NCBI RefSeq assembly: GCF_000934685.1
Contig: NZ_JYNQ01000001.1
Span: forward strand, 1,724,501 to 1,788,500
Direction of reading: 5' to 3'
Length of the DNA: 64,000 bases
From: Lacinutrix sp. Hel_I_90
GTDB taxonomy: Bacteria > Bacteroidota > Bacteroidia > Flavobacteriales > Flavobacteriaceae
The notes beneath the pieces are model-generated. The model saw nothing but the letters and a program-made list of their open reading frames with translations. It was not told the DNA's origin and searched no databases. Position 1 is the stretch's first letter, and each line of letters starts with the position of its first letter. Both the position numbers and the translations under genes were made by a program. Of this stretch, positions 1 through 8,066 are shown in pieces.

Positions 1-831
1 GAAAGAATTGGAGATTATAAAGAATGGTATGAAAACGGGCAACTTGCTGAATCTGGAAATTACAAATCAGCATATGAACGTAAAGGAGAATGGTTAGAAT
101 TCTATGAAAATGGAAGCAAAAAAGTAGAGGCTGAATTTGTTAATGGAGAATACAGACTTAAAAATCATTGGAATGAAAAAGGAGAACAAACTTTAACAAG
201 TGGAACTGGCTATAGTCAGTTTTTTTCAAAACCATTTTTTAAAGATGATGTACCTGAATTCCATTATCGTGAATACAAAAGTTTTGTAGCTCACGGAGTT
301 TGGAAAGAACTTAAAAACGATACTCTTCAAAGACTTGTAAATTATCAAAATGGAAAACGTCACGGTAAAATGGAAACTTTTTATGAAAATGGAAATCTAA
401 AAGAAGAAACTATCTATGAAAATGGAAATTCTGTTTCCACCAAAAAGTTTCGGAAATATAAAAACCCTAAAGTAAAAACATTTGTTGTTTCAAGAATTTG
501 TAAAGGATGCTATGAGGATTATGAAGAATATCAATTACCTGACAATGAACCAAAACCCTTAAATGATTTGGAATTGACAGAGAATTTTAAAGCCGAAGTT
601 TCAATATTCGAACCTTATGGAGACGACCATATTATGTTTTATGGCTATTATGTATTCGTTAATGAAAAAGGATTTATAGATGAAATCAAGTTTGCTGTAG
701 CAGACAATATGTGGTTGGATGAACAAGTAAAATCAAGTATGGCGGAATTGAAATTTGAACCTGCAATAATAGAAGGGAAGCCTATTAAAAGTATACATTA
801 TGTTCGGTATAAATTAAAACTGATTGAATAA
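1..831 (+). CDS. MORN-variant repeat protein (YwqK-like), 5' end outside window
   Basis: The frame is open from base 1 to the TAA at 829-831, so the gene starts before the window; the ATG at 370 is internal. The 276 visible residues begin with several repeats of the type WYENGQLAESGNYK / FYENGSKKVEAEF, the MORN-variant pattern of YwqK-type proteins. The last ~100 residues are a non-repeat domain containing a CKGC motif and a TonB-C-like ending (FEPAIIEGKPI). YwqK proteins are often annotated as antitoxin-like, but function is not shown by sequence alone. The stop codon is 10 bp from an attC-like palindrome, so this looks like the cargo of the first cassette. Confidence 0.8.
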   Translation, partial: ERIGDYKEWYENGQLAESGNYKSAYERKGEWLEFYENGSKKVEAEFVNGEYRLKNHWNEKGEQTLTSGTGYSQFFSKPFFKDDVPEFHYREYKSFVAHGVWKELKNDTLQRLVNYQNGKRHGKMETFYENGNLKEETIYENGNSVSTKKFRKYKNPKVKTFVVSRICKGCYEDYEEYQLPDNEPKPLNDLELTENFKAEVSIFEPYGDDHIMFYGYYVFVNEKGFIDEIKFAVADNMWLDEQVKSSMAELKFEPAIIEGKPIKSIHYVRYKLKLIE

Positions 832-840
832 AACACTATA

Positions 841-978
841 GCTAACAACGTGTAAAATTAATTGCTTGGGCAAGTGCCTACTTGGAAAATTCCTTCGGAA
901 TTTTCTCGCGTTCGTTTATGTTTACTAAATTAGTTGCTTAAACACGCAACTAACCATACACAATACCGTTAGCTACAA
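841..978. repeat. attC-like palindromic cassette boundary, site 1
   Basis: Imperfect inverted repeat beginning GCTAACAACGTGTAAAA and ending CACAATACCGTTAGCTACA, with inner arms GGAAAATTCC / GGAATTTTC around a short loop. It lies 10 bp after the stop codon of the MORN gene. The outer AAC...GTT pair, bulged stem and inner hairpin match the sites at 10089, 12515, 10543, 11383 and 6876. Function as a recombination site is inferred from this architecture only. Confidence 0.7.
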
Positions 979-981
979 TTT

Positions 982-1158
982 TGTCTTGTCCTGAATTAGG
1001 GCTACAGGTTAACATTGCATTTATACTGTTAATTTACCCGCCTGCCAGACGGGTAGGTATACCCTATTTGGTATTTTAAAATCTAAAGATAAATGTAATC
1101 TTATTGCGTTGTATGAATTAATTGCATTTTCATTTGTTTTTTACCACAGTACTTTGTT
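982..1158 (-). mobile_element. IS3-family right-end remnant, copy A
   Basis: About 177 bp related to 1717-1890, 3779-3932 and, inverted, 13482-13841 and 15188-15315. It starts with the terminal inverted repeat TGTCTTGTCCTGAATTAGGG, contains a GC-rich hairpin (TACCCGCC...GGGTA), and continues into the reversed 3' end of an IS3-type orfB. No left end or intact transposase is present. It sits 12 bp after the stop codon of the minus-strand gene at 1170-1703. Confidence 0.75.
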
Positions 1159-1169
1159 GGCGGTAGTTT

Positions 1170-1703
1170 TTATTTCCATTCCCAATCTAAATTTTCAGAA
1201 ATTGGAATATTCAATTCATTCCATTTCTTTTTAATTTGTTCCAAATTATCAATTCCATTTTTAGACACTACAAAGGAGGAACCGTTTGATAGTTTTATAA
1301 AAAAATTGTTTTGAGTTTCGTCAATTTGTTCAGTTTCCGATATTTTAGTTTTTCCTTCTCCAGTTTTGTCCTCTGTAATTAGATATTCAGCCGTAAATTC
1401 CATTGTTTGTTTTTCTCCAATATTCTTTGAGTAATTGTTCTTGACAATTTTTGAAAAGTGATTTCTTAATTTGGATTTATATAATTTATCGAAAAAGAAT
1501 AAAGTTAATATAACTGCGATTCCGAGTATGATTGCAAACTCAACATTGTTTCTGTTATACATATTCATTCCAATAAACAAAAACACACCAACGAGAATAT
1601 ATTTCGTCGTATTCATTAGTTTTCTCGTTTTCCTATTTTCAGATATCGAGAATAAATGGTAGTCTATAAAATCTTTTTCTTCTAATATGTATTCTAATTT
1701 CAT
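1170..1703 (-). CDS. YcxB-like membrane protein
   Basis: A 177-residue protein with two adjacent hydrophobic segments near residues 33-50 and 54-70, followed by a soluble C-terminal domain that fits the YcxB-like family (FTAEYLITEDK ... INNFFIKLSNGSSFVVSK-type region, then a W-rich end). The family has no firmly known biochemical role. The gene lies between two IS3-family right ends (copies A and B), each within about 15 bp of it, so it was probably moved or rearranged with them. Family assignment is by pattern recognition and should be treated as probable. Confidence 0.65.
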   Translation of the reverse strand: MKLEYILEEKDFIDYHLFSISENRKTRKLMNTTKYILVGVFLFIGMNMYNRNNVEFAIILGIAVILTLFFFDKLYKSKLRNHFSKIVKNNYSKNIGEKQTMEFTAEYLITEDKTGEGKTKISETEQIDETQNNFFIKLSNGSSFVVSKNGIDNLEQIKKKWNELNIPISENLDWEWK

Positions 1704-1716
1704 TGGTAGGTTTTAA

Positions 1717-1890
1717 TGTCTTGTCCTGAAATATGCCTACAGCTTAAAATTGAATTTATGCTGTTAATTTACCCGCCTGCCTGACGTGTAGGTATACCTT
1801 ATTTGGTGTTTTAAAATCTAAAGATAAATGTAATCTTATTTCGTTGTATGAATTAATGAATTTTTACTTGTTTTTTACCACAGTACTTTT
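1717..1890 (-). mobile_element. IS3-family right-end remnant, copy B
   Basis: Nearly the same sequence as copy A: TGTCTTGTCCTGAAATATGC at the outer end, the GC-rich hairpin, the reversed orfB 3' end, and the shared inner boundary CCACAGTACTTT. It lies 14 bp beyond the start of the YcxB-like gene and 14 bp from the stop codon of the SMI1/KNR4 gene. Confidence 0.75.
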
Positions 1891-1904
1891 TTTTACAGCG
1901 TTTT

Positions 1905-2369
1905 TTAATATTCATTTTCCATTGTTTTGTCAATCCAATCTATGAAATTTTTCCAGTTATAATTTGGGTCAGATTCAATTCCATTAGAGTTATGGTCAAA
2001 AATAATCACAGGAAATTCAGATCCAGAACTGCGATTGTCAAAACACCAAAAATCTCCATTATCATATCTAAAAGGAGTTAGATATTCAGGATATTCCAAG
2101 TCAGAGTAGTCTTTTAGAATTTCCTCTAAATTCATATTTGGACCAAGTTCCTTATTAGCCCAACCAAACCCTTCAAAAGAAAAATCTCCCATTGGAATTT
2201 CATTACAATGTTTTAATTGAAAGTCAATATATGATTTTGAAAATTTACAATTATACTTTGCAATTAAATTATTTAAATCCGATACATTAGGTTTTGGTAA
2301 GTGTTCGGGAAATGCAGGTTCTCGGTCAGAATATTTTGCTTTTATATCTTCAAATGTCATTTTGGTCAA
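1905..2369 (-). CDS. SMI1/KNR4 (SUKH) family protein
   Basis: A 154-residue soluble protein with the SMI1/KNR4 pattern: an N-terminal LIAKYNCKFSKSYIDFQLKHC helix region, a central G-G-W stretch, and the FWCFDNRSSG / PVIIFDHNSN strands typical of SUKH domains. In bacteria such proteins are commonly immunity proteins against contact-dependent or T6SS/T9SS toxins, and many are orphans. No toxin gene is adjacent here, so an orphan immunity gene carried as cassette cargo is the best inference. Its start lies just before a degenerate attC-like site. Confidence 0.8.
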   Translation of the reverse strand: MTKMTFEDIKAKYSDREPAFPEHLPKPNVSDLNNLIAKYNCKFSKSYIDFQLKHCNEIPMGDFSFEGFGWANKELGPNMNLEEILKDYSDLEYPEYLTPFRYDNGDFWCFDNRSSGSEFPVIIFDHNSNGIESDPNYNWKNFIDWIDKTMENEY

Positions 2370-2370
2370 A

Positions 2371-2555
2371 TTGTGTACAACGTGTTGTATGTGATTTGTG
2401 GCGTTGTTTAAGCACCTAATTTAGTAAATAAAAACCAAATAGACCCGAGCGAAGCGAACTGGCTAAGCAAAAGCCGTGAGACACGAGCAAAGCGAACTGG
2501 CGCCAGCAATTTTCGTAAGTAGGCGATAACCAAGCAATTAATTTTATACGGCTGG
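2371..2555. repeat. Degenerate attC-like palindromic site 2
   Basis: Starts TTGTGTACAACGTGTTG and ends CCAAGCAATTAATTTTATACGG. Its right half is the reverse complement of the left half of site 1 (GTGTAAAATTAATTGCTTGG, then GCCTACTT). It also holds two imperfect direct copies of GAGC(G/A)AAGCGAACTGGC. The terminal GTT is not intact (CGGCTGGC), so this copy appears decayed or recombined. Confidence 0.55.
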
Positions 2556-2561
2556 CAATAG

Positions 2562-3776
2562 TTATTTCACGTTTTGTTCAAATTTCACGGACTCTTTTCC
2601 ATTTGTAATTACAATATTATAGTTTCCTTTTTTTAATCCGAGACTACAATTTTCTGTTTGGTTTTTTACTTCCGTTATGTCAATTGGAACAGCCAAGTTT
2701 ATATCTTCTCCTTTTTTGAAAGCTAAAACCATAACTGGAAAGTCAATTTGAATAGCGTTTAGTGAAATAGAAATTTTTTCATTACTACTTTCAAAGAGCC
2801 AATTAGGTCTACCATCAATATAGTTTGTGTTTGGATGAAAAACAGCTATGTCAGTCCAAGCGTCTCCACGCCCATATTTTAATGGATTATTATCTTTATC
2901 AATTAATACTGATGACTCTTTTATATCTAATGCTTTTAAAAGAGGATGATTATATTCAGGTTTACTTTTCTCGCTATAAAGGACTTGATTAATAGTTAGA
3001 GGATTTATTTCTGTATATTCGGTTAATCTTCCAGCCATAGCTTTTTCCCAAGATTTATGAATTCCTTCTAAAGCGTGGTCAAAACCACAATGAATTATAA
3101 ATTTTTCATTCGGTTTAGAGCTTATTACTTTTTCAATATTTTTTGCTTGTTCAATCTCTCTTGGTTTACCACTTCCTTTTCCCATATTCTCATATGCAAA
3201 TAATTCATATCCAATGTCTAAAGCTTCTCTGACTAAATCTCCAAATTGAGGGTCTTTTATATAGTGACCTGTTTTATGAATTGGATATTTTCTACTATTT
3301 AGTGTTGAATCTAAATACTCTCCATTACTTAATGCTTCAAGACCTAAATTTTTATATCCATTATCGAATAGTTTTTGAAGTAGTGATTTTGTGAATACGC
3401 GATGAAAAGAATTGTGATGTGCTTCATTTATTATTACTACTTGATTTTTCTTTGACTGCTCGATAATATAGTCTGTAGCTTTAACTTTAGAATACTTTTG
3501 ATTTATTGAATCTATTTGGGTTTGTGAATAGCTTTTTTCTCTTGTTCCCATTGCCAAGTCCCATTGAATTAAAGCGTTTTTATAATCTCCCTTTGTAGCA
3601 TAATCAGAAGCAGAAATTTGATGTTTCCAACGAACGGTGTCTTTAGCGATTTTGTCTTCTATTTCAGAATAAAATTTATAGTCGGTTTTAAAATCAATTT
3701 TTTCAATTACTCTTTTTTCTTCTTTACAAGAGGTAAATAAAAGAATGATTGTTAATATGTAGAATGTTTGTCTCAT
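2562..3776 (-). CDS. Lipoprotein with possible ChaN/EreA-like fold
   Basis: A 404-residue protein with a lipoprotein signal (hydrophobic core ending LLFTSC, Cys17). The middle contains VVIINEAHHNSFHR, then NLGLEALS and later FIIHCGFDHA. This spacing of acidic and histidine residues recalls the TraB / erythromycin-esterase / ChaN superfamily (GEaH...E...H), but the match is weak and no activity can be assigned. The start codon is only 2 bp from the terminal repeat of an IS3-family remnant, so any promoter and leader must come from IS or upstream sequence. The stop codon is close to attC-like site 2. Confidence 0.55.
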   Translation of the reverse strand: MRQTFYILTIILLFTSCKEEKRVIEKIDFKTDYKFYSEIEDKIAKDTVRWKHQISASDYATKGDYKNALIQWDLAMGTREKSYSQTQIDSINQKYSKVKATDYIIEQSKKNQVVIINEAHHNSFHRVFTKSLLQKLFDNGYKNLGLEALSNGEYLDSTLNSRKYPIHKTGHYIKDPQFGDLVREALDIGYELFAYENMGKGSGKPREIEQAKNIEKVISSKPNEKFIIHCGFDHALEGIHKSWEKAMAGRLTEYTEINPLTINQVLYSEKSKPEYNHPLLKALDIKESSVLIDKDNNPLKYGRGDAWTDIAVFHPNTNYIDGRPNWLFESSNEKISISLNAIQIDFPVMVLAFKKGEDINLAVPIDITEVKNQTENCSLGLKKGNYNIVITNGKESVKFEQNVK

Positions 3777-3778
3777 AA

Positions 3779-3932
3779 TGTCGCGTCCTGAAATAGGGCT
3801 ACAGGTTAAAATTGAATTTAAGCTGTTTTTAAATATACCATATTTAGGTGTTTTAAACTCTAAAGATAAATGTAATCTTATTTCCTTGTATGAATTAATG
3901 AATTTTTACTTGTTTTTTACCACAGTACTTTG
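3779..3932 (-). mobile_element. IS3-family right-end remnant, copy C
   Basis: Begins TGTCGCGTCCTGAAATAGGG and ends CCACAGTACTTTGTT, matching copies A and B but lacking the GC-rich hairpin block (about 20 bp shorter). It fills the whole gap between the start codon of the lipoprotein gene and the stop codon of the ATPase gene. Confidence 0.75.
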
Positions 3933-5540
3933 TTATGTGGCGTTTTTTACTATTCTTTCATCAATTGCCTTCGATATTTTTTCACTTATCGAATTATTTC
4001 TTTTAAGAAGCGTTACAACTAATTTCAGATAGCCTCTTTTATTTTTTACGTCAGTTAATTCGCAAATATTTGAATTTGGGATTAGTGCATTTTTTAAATT
4101 AAATACTCGAAGCATACTAACGAAGTCTTTAGTGTTTATAATCTGTTCAAACTCTAGTCGTATTCCGTCATAAATTTCCTGCTTGTTTATGGAAGTGAAA
4201 TTAGCATCTACTTCTCCAATAACTTCTCCAATTTCTCTTGTCTCGAAATTTGAAGCTTCAATCATTTTTCTTCTTAGAGCTTCTTTAAAATGTAAAAGTA
4301 CTTGACTCTCAAGTTGAGAACTAAAAAAGGATAGCAGATTAGTTTTTACAGCTTCAAAAACCTCATTTGCATTCTTTCCCATATGTTCACAAACAGATTT
4401 CACGACATCTTCAAGAAGCAAAAGATTTTCTGATTCGGCAACATCAAGTACCCAAATTGACTTAGCGTTTAATCTAACAACATCTTCATTTACTCTTCTA
4501 TCTCGGTCAATAATTCCAAATGATTCTATGTGGTGGAATCCATTTTGTTCGTTAAATGATTTAACGGAATGTATTACCTTCTCACAGCTTCCTAAGGATT
4601 TTAATGTGTAATCTGAATATATCTGATTATAAAGTTCATAATCGATACTACTATTGTCGCCTTCTAAAAATACTACAGGTTTACGACTACCTAAAACTTC
4701 TAAGTACAATTGTTCTGGAATTGGTGTTTCTTCAGCAAGAATTTCATAATCCCAAACATTAGAGCCATCATATGATTTTGCCCAAATTTTAGTTGCAGTT
4801 TGACGAGAGAAAGCAAAATCAATATCGTGAGTTAAATATACAAATGAACAATCCAATCTTTCATTTTCAATCAAATCAAATAGTTTTTTTACTAAAGATT
4901 TATGAATGTGCATTTCGGGTTCGTCTATAATTAATATAGAGTTTTCTGGTGCGCAAACGACTTCTCCTATAAGATAGAAAATAACTCTTTCTCCATCACT
5001 CATCTCTGTAGCATTGTAACTATTTCGCTCTTGACCTGCTGGATAGGTTTCAATTACTCCTGCTTTTTTTAACAGCCTTCGATGGGGTAATGTTGCTTCC
5101 CAAATTTTTTGTACTATATCTAATTTTGTCGTTGGCTTTTCAGAACGACCTTCTTTATAACTGAGCGATTCTTCGTACTCTTCGGTATGTAAAAATACTA
5201 AAAGTTTCTCATAATCATTTAATAAAAATGTGCTAAAATTACTTCCCCATCTAAATGATTATTTATTATTTAATTGTTGTTGTTCAGTTTTATTTTCTTG
5301 ATAGTAACCATACAAAAATTCTTTTGTTGCTCTTTCCTTGGATTTAGGACTAACTTCTGCTGGGAAACTTAGTGACTTTTGAGCAGAAATTCTATGTACT
5401 TTTTTTAGATTATTTTCTTCAATTCTTGAGCCAAATCTTGTCTTTCCAGAGCCATTTGCACCTACAATAACTAATTGTTCAAAATCAATCTCTGGATTAG
5501 TATTAGCCAGTCCTTTTTTTGTTGGTAATGTTATTCTCAT
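3933..5540 (-). pseudogene. AAA ATPase with DUF4435/Toprim-like C-terminus, interrupted by an in-frame stop
   Basis: One reading frame runs from the ATG at 5540 to the stop at 3933, broken by a single TAA at 5259-5261. The first 93 codons hold the Walker A motif (GANGSGKT). The 85 codons after the TAA are open and read as normal ATPase sequence (RWGSNFSTFLLNDYEKLLVF). The rest carries signature and Walker B elements (SDGERVIFYL, LIIDEPEMHIH), a switch histidine (THD), and a DUF4435/OLD-like Toprim region (VFLEGDNSSIDYELY ... GIIDRDRR). The intact product would be about 535 residues. Such ATPase-Toprim proteins are common in phage-defence contexts. The ATG at 5003 is only the first Met after the ATPase core, not a credible start. 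Confidence 0.8.
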
Positions 5541-5578
5541 AGTTGGTTTTTAAATGTTCGTTAAGATACATAGTTTAC

Positions 5579-5603
5579 ACAAGTTATAGATTAGACTTTA
5601 CAC
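5579..5603 (+). repeat. Left inverted repeat of the IS481-type element
   Basis: ACAAGTTATAGAT followed by CTTTACAC; pairs with 6820-6846 with a one-base gap and a few mismatches in the middle. Confidence 0.65.
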
Positions 5604-6782
5604 TAAATTGGTTTCTAACCTTATTGATTTTTGTTTTGTTCTTAATTCATTTTCGTTAAAGAAACCTAAAAACACGTTTCTATAAAATACTTTCCAAATA
5701 CCATTTCCTTGATCTTCTATTCCTACATGTTTTCCCTTTAATGCAGCTGTTAGATACACCCAATAATAAGATTTCCATCTTATAGCACCATTTTGAGTTA
5801 CTTTAATCACTTTATAGTTAGACTCGTAGTCAAAATTAAGTATTTTTTCAGGAAAAGGTCTTGCAGAAAAATCATGCACAGAAGCAGGTGTTTCCATTCC
5901 CAGAGCTTCATGTGGTCTAATATGATTATACTCCTTTACAAAGTGATTTAAACGTCTTTGTTGCGCCTTTAAATCAAAGGCTGAAGGTTTAGCACAAGCT
6001 GCCTTTAAATCTCTGTGCATGCGTTCATGTCTTCCGTTTTGTTCTGGGTGAGCAGGATCGGAAAACACGGGATTTATACCAAGTTCAATAAACCAATAGG
6101 ATAGCTGTGTGTATCTCTGGATGGCTCTTACAGAACCAAAGGGACTACCATTGTCTGTATGGATTTGTTTAGGAATACCATATTTCCTAAAAACCCTTGT
6201 GAACTCTGCTTTTGCTGAAGCCAAATTTTCTTTATAATGCCCTTTAGCAGTAAACAAAAAACGGCTTTTAGAGTCAGCAATGGTTAATGGATGACAATAG
6301 ATTTTATTACCCATTAAGAACTTTCCTTTGTAGTCTGCACTCCATACTTCATTACATGCTTTTGGATCGAAAATAGGGAAGACTGGCTTGACTCTTCGCA
6401 TTCGTTTTTGGGGACTTACTAACCCATGTTTTTTGAGGATGTTATGCACTGTCAAAATAGTTGGAATAGTTTCATCTGGATAATCGTTATACAACAATTT
6501 CCATATTTTTTTTGCACCCCACAGCTTATACTTCTCTTTCAAATTGAGAATGCTTTCTACTACTTTTTCATTGGTTGCGTTAGGATGCAACCCTCTGGGT
6601 TTTCTCGATAATTCTCGTAGCCCTTCATAACCATCTTTCTCAAATCTGGCTATGATTTTATAAGCAGTTGGCCGTGATATTTCAAAAGCTTTACATAGTT
6701 CTGTAATGGTGTATTTTCCAGTTCGCCATTCACAGATAAATTCAATTTTTTGTTCCATAATCGTTGTGTCTTTCCAAGGCAT
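5598..6782 (-). CDS. IS481-family transposase (DDE integrase core)
   Basis: A 394-residue transposase, apparently full length. The N-terminal helix-turn-helix includes TITELCKAFEISRPTAYKII (residues ~25-44), followed by a second HTH region with the RLSRKPRG-like basic linker. The rve catalytic core has the acidic triad at about D150 (SADYKG), D210 (HTDNGSPF) and E253 (NGRHERMH). A C-terminal beta-rich tail follows. It catalyses cut/copy of its own element on DNA. ATG at 6782 or the internal Met9 are both possible starts. No frameshift is seen, so the element may still be active. Confidence 0.9.
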   Translation of the reverse strand: MPWKDTTIMEQKIEFICEWRTGKYTITELCKAFEISRPTAYKIIARFEKDGYEGLRELSRKPRGLHPNATNEKVVESILNLKEKYKLWGAKKIWKLLYNDYPDETIPTILTVHNILKKHGLVSPQKRMRRVKPVFPIFDPKACNEVWSADYKGKFLMGNKIYCHPLTIADSKSRFLFTAKGHYKENLASAKAEFTRVFRKYGIPKQIHTDNGSPFGSVRAIQRYTQLSYWFIELGINPVFSDPAHPEQNGRHERMHRDLKAACAKPSAFDLKAQQRRLNHFVKEYNHIRPHEALGMETPASVHDFSARPFPEKILNFDYESNYKVIKVTQNGAIRWKSYYWVYLTAALKGKHVGIEDQGNGIWKVFYRNVFLGFFNENELRTKQKSIRLETNLV

Positions 6783-6819
6783 AGCAATCTGAATTTTGGT
6801 TCAAATTGCAAGTTAAAAA

Positions 6820-6846
6820 GTGTAAACGATGTATCTATAACTTTGT
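6820..6846 (-). repeat. Right inverted repeat of the IS481-type element
   Basis: GTGTAAACGATGTATCTATAACTTTGT on the plus strand spans 27 bases; its reverse complement matches the left repeat at 5579-5603. Confidence 0.65.
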
Positions 6847-6875
6847 AAAGGATGTTTGTATAACGTACCAAATTG

Positions 6876-7010
6876 TGCCTAACGTTTAGTATATGAAAAG
6901 TAGGCGATTTAGATGGACTAATCTTACGGTTAAACACAAATTTTCATGCGAGCTAAAACCCTTAATTTTATTGATGTATCGCCTATTTTTTATATACATT
7001 GTTACCTGCA
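6876..7010. repeat. attC-like palindromic site 3
   Basis: Long bulged stem: GCCTAACGTTTAGTATATG ... GTAGGCGAT pairs with ATCGCCTA ... TATATACATTGTTACC. It ends with GTTACCTGCA at 7001-7010. That decamer is the exact reverse complement of TGCAGGTAAC at 10089-10098, at the other end of the nuclease-Argonaute unit. The nuclease stop codon lies 10 bp to the right, the position an attC site takes in a cassette read on the minus strand. Confidence 0.75.
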
Positions 7011-7019
7011 GGTTTTCTT

Positions 7020-8066
7020 TTAGTTTACAACTATAACTTCGACATTGTAATTGTGTTCTCCTTTTGTCCGTTCACCATTTAGGTCGTTAAAATTCGATAT
7101 GTCTCTTGTCTTTTTAAATGGGTCATATACAAAACAAAATAATTTTTCAAGCCAAATACATTTGTGATATGATTCAAAATCTACTTTAAGTTCTTCGATA
7201 AAATGTGTTTCATTAGAATCCTTTTCTTTTATCATTTTAACCTCAATTAGAATTTTTTCCTCTCTTAGTATTAAATCTATTTTTGTAGACTTACCTCCAA
7301 CTTTAGGAATTGGGTCTTCGTCTCTCATATTTGGAAAAAACGACTTAACTATTACATAGAGAATATCTTGTACATCATATTCATCTTTTATTTCAAATTC
7401 GGGATGACCTTTCCTTCTGTTTTTGATGATTTTTTGTACTGCATTTGGAAAGTTATAAAATATATCGCGTAAAACTTCCTCTGGACTCTTAGAGATAAAC
7501 ATAACTTCCAAAAGTTGATTTTCGATATCTTCTAGTAAAAGTAAAGTATGTATGTCAAGGTCAGTATTAATAATTGCAGTTAATGCATTATTTGTGTTTT
7601 TATCTGAAACATCATTAATTCCAAACAATTTATTTGCTAAAACTGAAAATGGGTTTGTTAAATCAATATTTAGATTTTCAATTAATAAGTTTTTTAGAGA
7701 AGGCTCAATTTTGCTAAGAAAAAATTGCTCTTTTATGTCTCCTCTTTTAAACCTTTCAATTAGTTTATCTTCTAATTGGTCTTTTGCTCCTAAATATAAT
7801 CCTGCAAATTTAAATATGTTTGAAGTAGCATCAATACCTTTTATTGGTGGTTTAGAGATAACTGAAATTATTTTTTCGTGAGAATCAGGTTTATTTAAAT
7901 AACCATCTAATGCTACAGACTCTTCAGGAGAAAGTTCAAAATTGATATTTTCTATTTGAGTAGATTGAATTGAAGATGAAGCATATAAATATGCAACAGT
8001 TTCAATATTATTATATTGAGAAATTTGTGTTTTATTATTTTTTATTATTTCTCTTAAATAAACCAT
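7020..8066 (-). CDS. PD-(D/E)XK nuclease, Argonaute-associated effector
   Basis: A 348-residue protein. The C-terminal third is a DpnII/MboI-like PD-(D/E)XK nuclease domain: HPEFEIKDEYDVQDILYVIV (residues ~221-240), then catalytic D264 (KIDLIL) and E275-x-K277 (IEVK), and a conserved CFVYDPF strand. The first ~200 residues are helical and unassigned. The gene overlaps the Argonaute gene by 13 bp (8054-8066), so the two are almost certainly translationally coupled. Catalytically inactive long-B Argonautes paired with nucleases (bAgaN type) degrade DNA and kill or arrest the infected cell when a guide finds invader nucleic acid. This pair fits that plan, with the nuclease as effector, but activity here is inferred. 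Confidence 0.85.
   Translation of the reverse strand: MVYLREIIKNNKTQISQYNNIETVAYLYASSSIQSTQIENINFELSPEESVALDGYLNKPDSHEKIISVISKPPIKGIDATSNIFKFAGLYLGAKDQLEDKLIERFKRGDIKEQFFLSKIEPSLKNLLIENLNIDLTNPFSVLANKLFGINDVSDKNTNNALTAIINTDLDIHTLLLLEDIENQLLEVMFISKSPEEVLRDIFYNFPNAVQKIIKNRRKGHPEFEIKDEYDVQDILYVIVKSFFPNMRDEDPIPKVGGKSTKIDLILREEKILIEVKMIKEKDSNETHFIEELKVDFESYHKCIWLEKLFCFVYDPFKKTRDISNFNDLNGERTKGEHNYNVEVIVVN

Larger units (their letters stand above)
5579..6846 (-). mobile_element. IS481-type insertion sequence
   Basis: About 1.27 kb with one transposase gene, bounded by imperfect inverted repeats: ACAAGTTATAGATTAGACTT at 5579 and the reverse complement ACAAAGTTATAGATACATCG ending at 6846. Both run on into TTTACAC. 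A second related motif (GATACATAGTTTACAC) lies just outside the left end at 5565-5580, so exact termini and any target duplication are uncertain. The element sits 38 bp upstream of the start of the broken ATPase gene, between it and attC-like site 3. Confidence 0.8.

Noticed and set aside
3933..5003. Separate 356-residue protein starting MSDGERV
   Set aside because: This Met is inside the ATPase core; the frame is open upstream as far as the TAA at 5259 and resumes as the N-terminal half beyond it.
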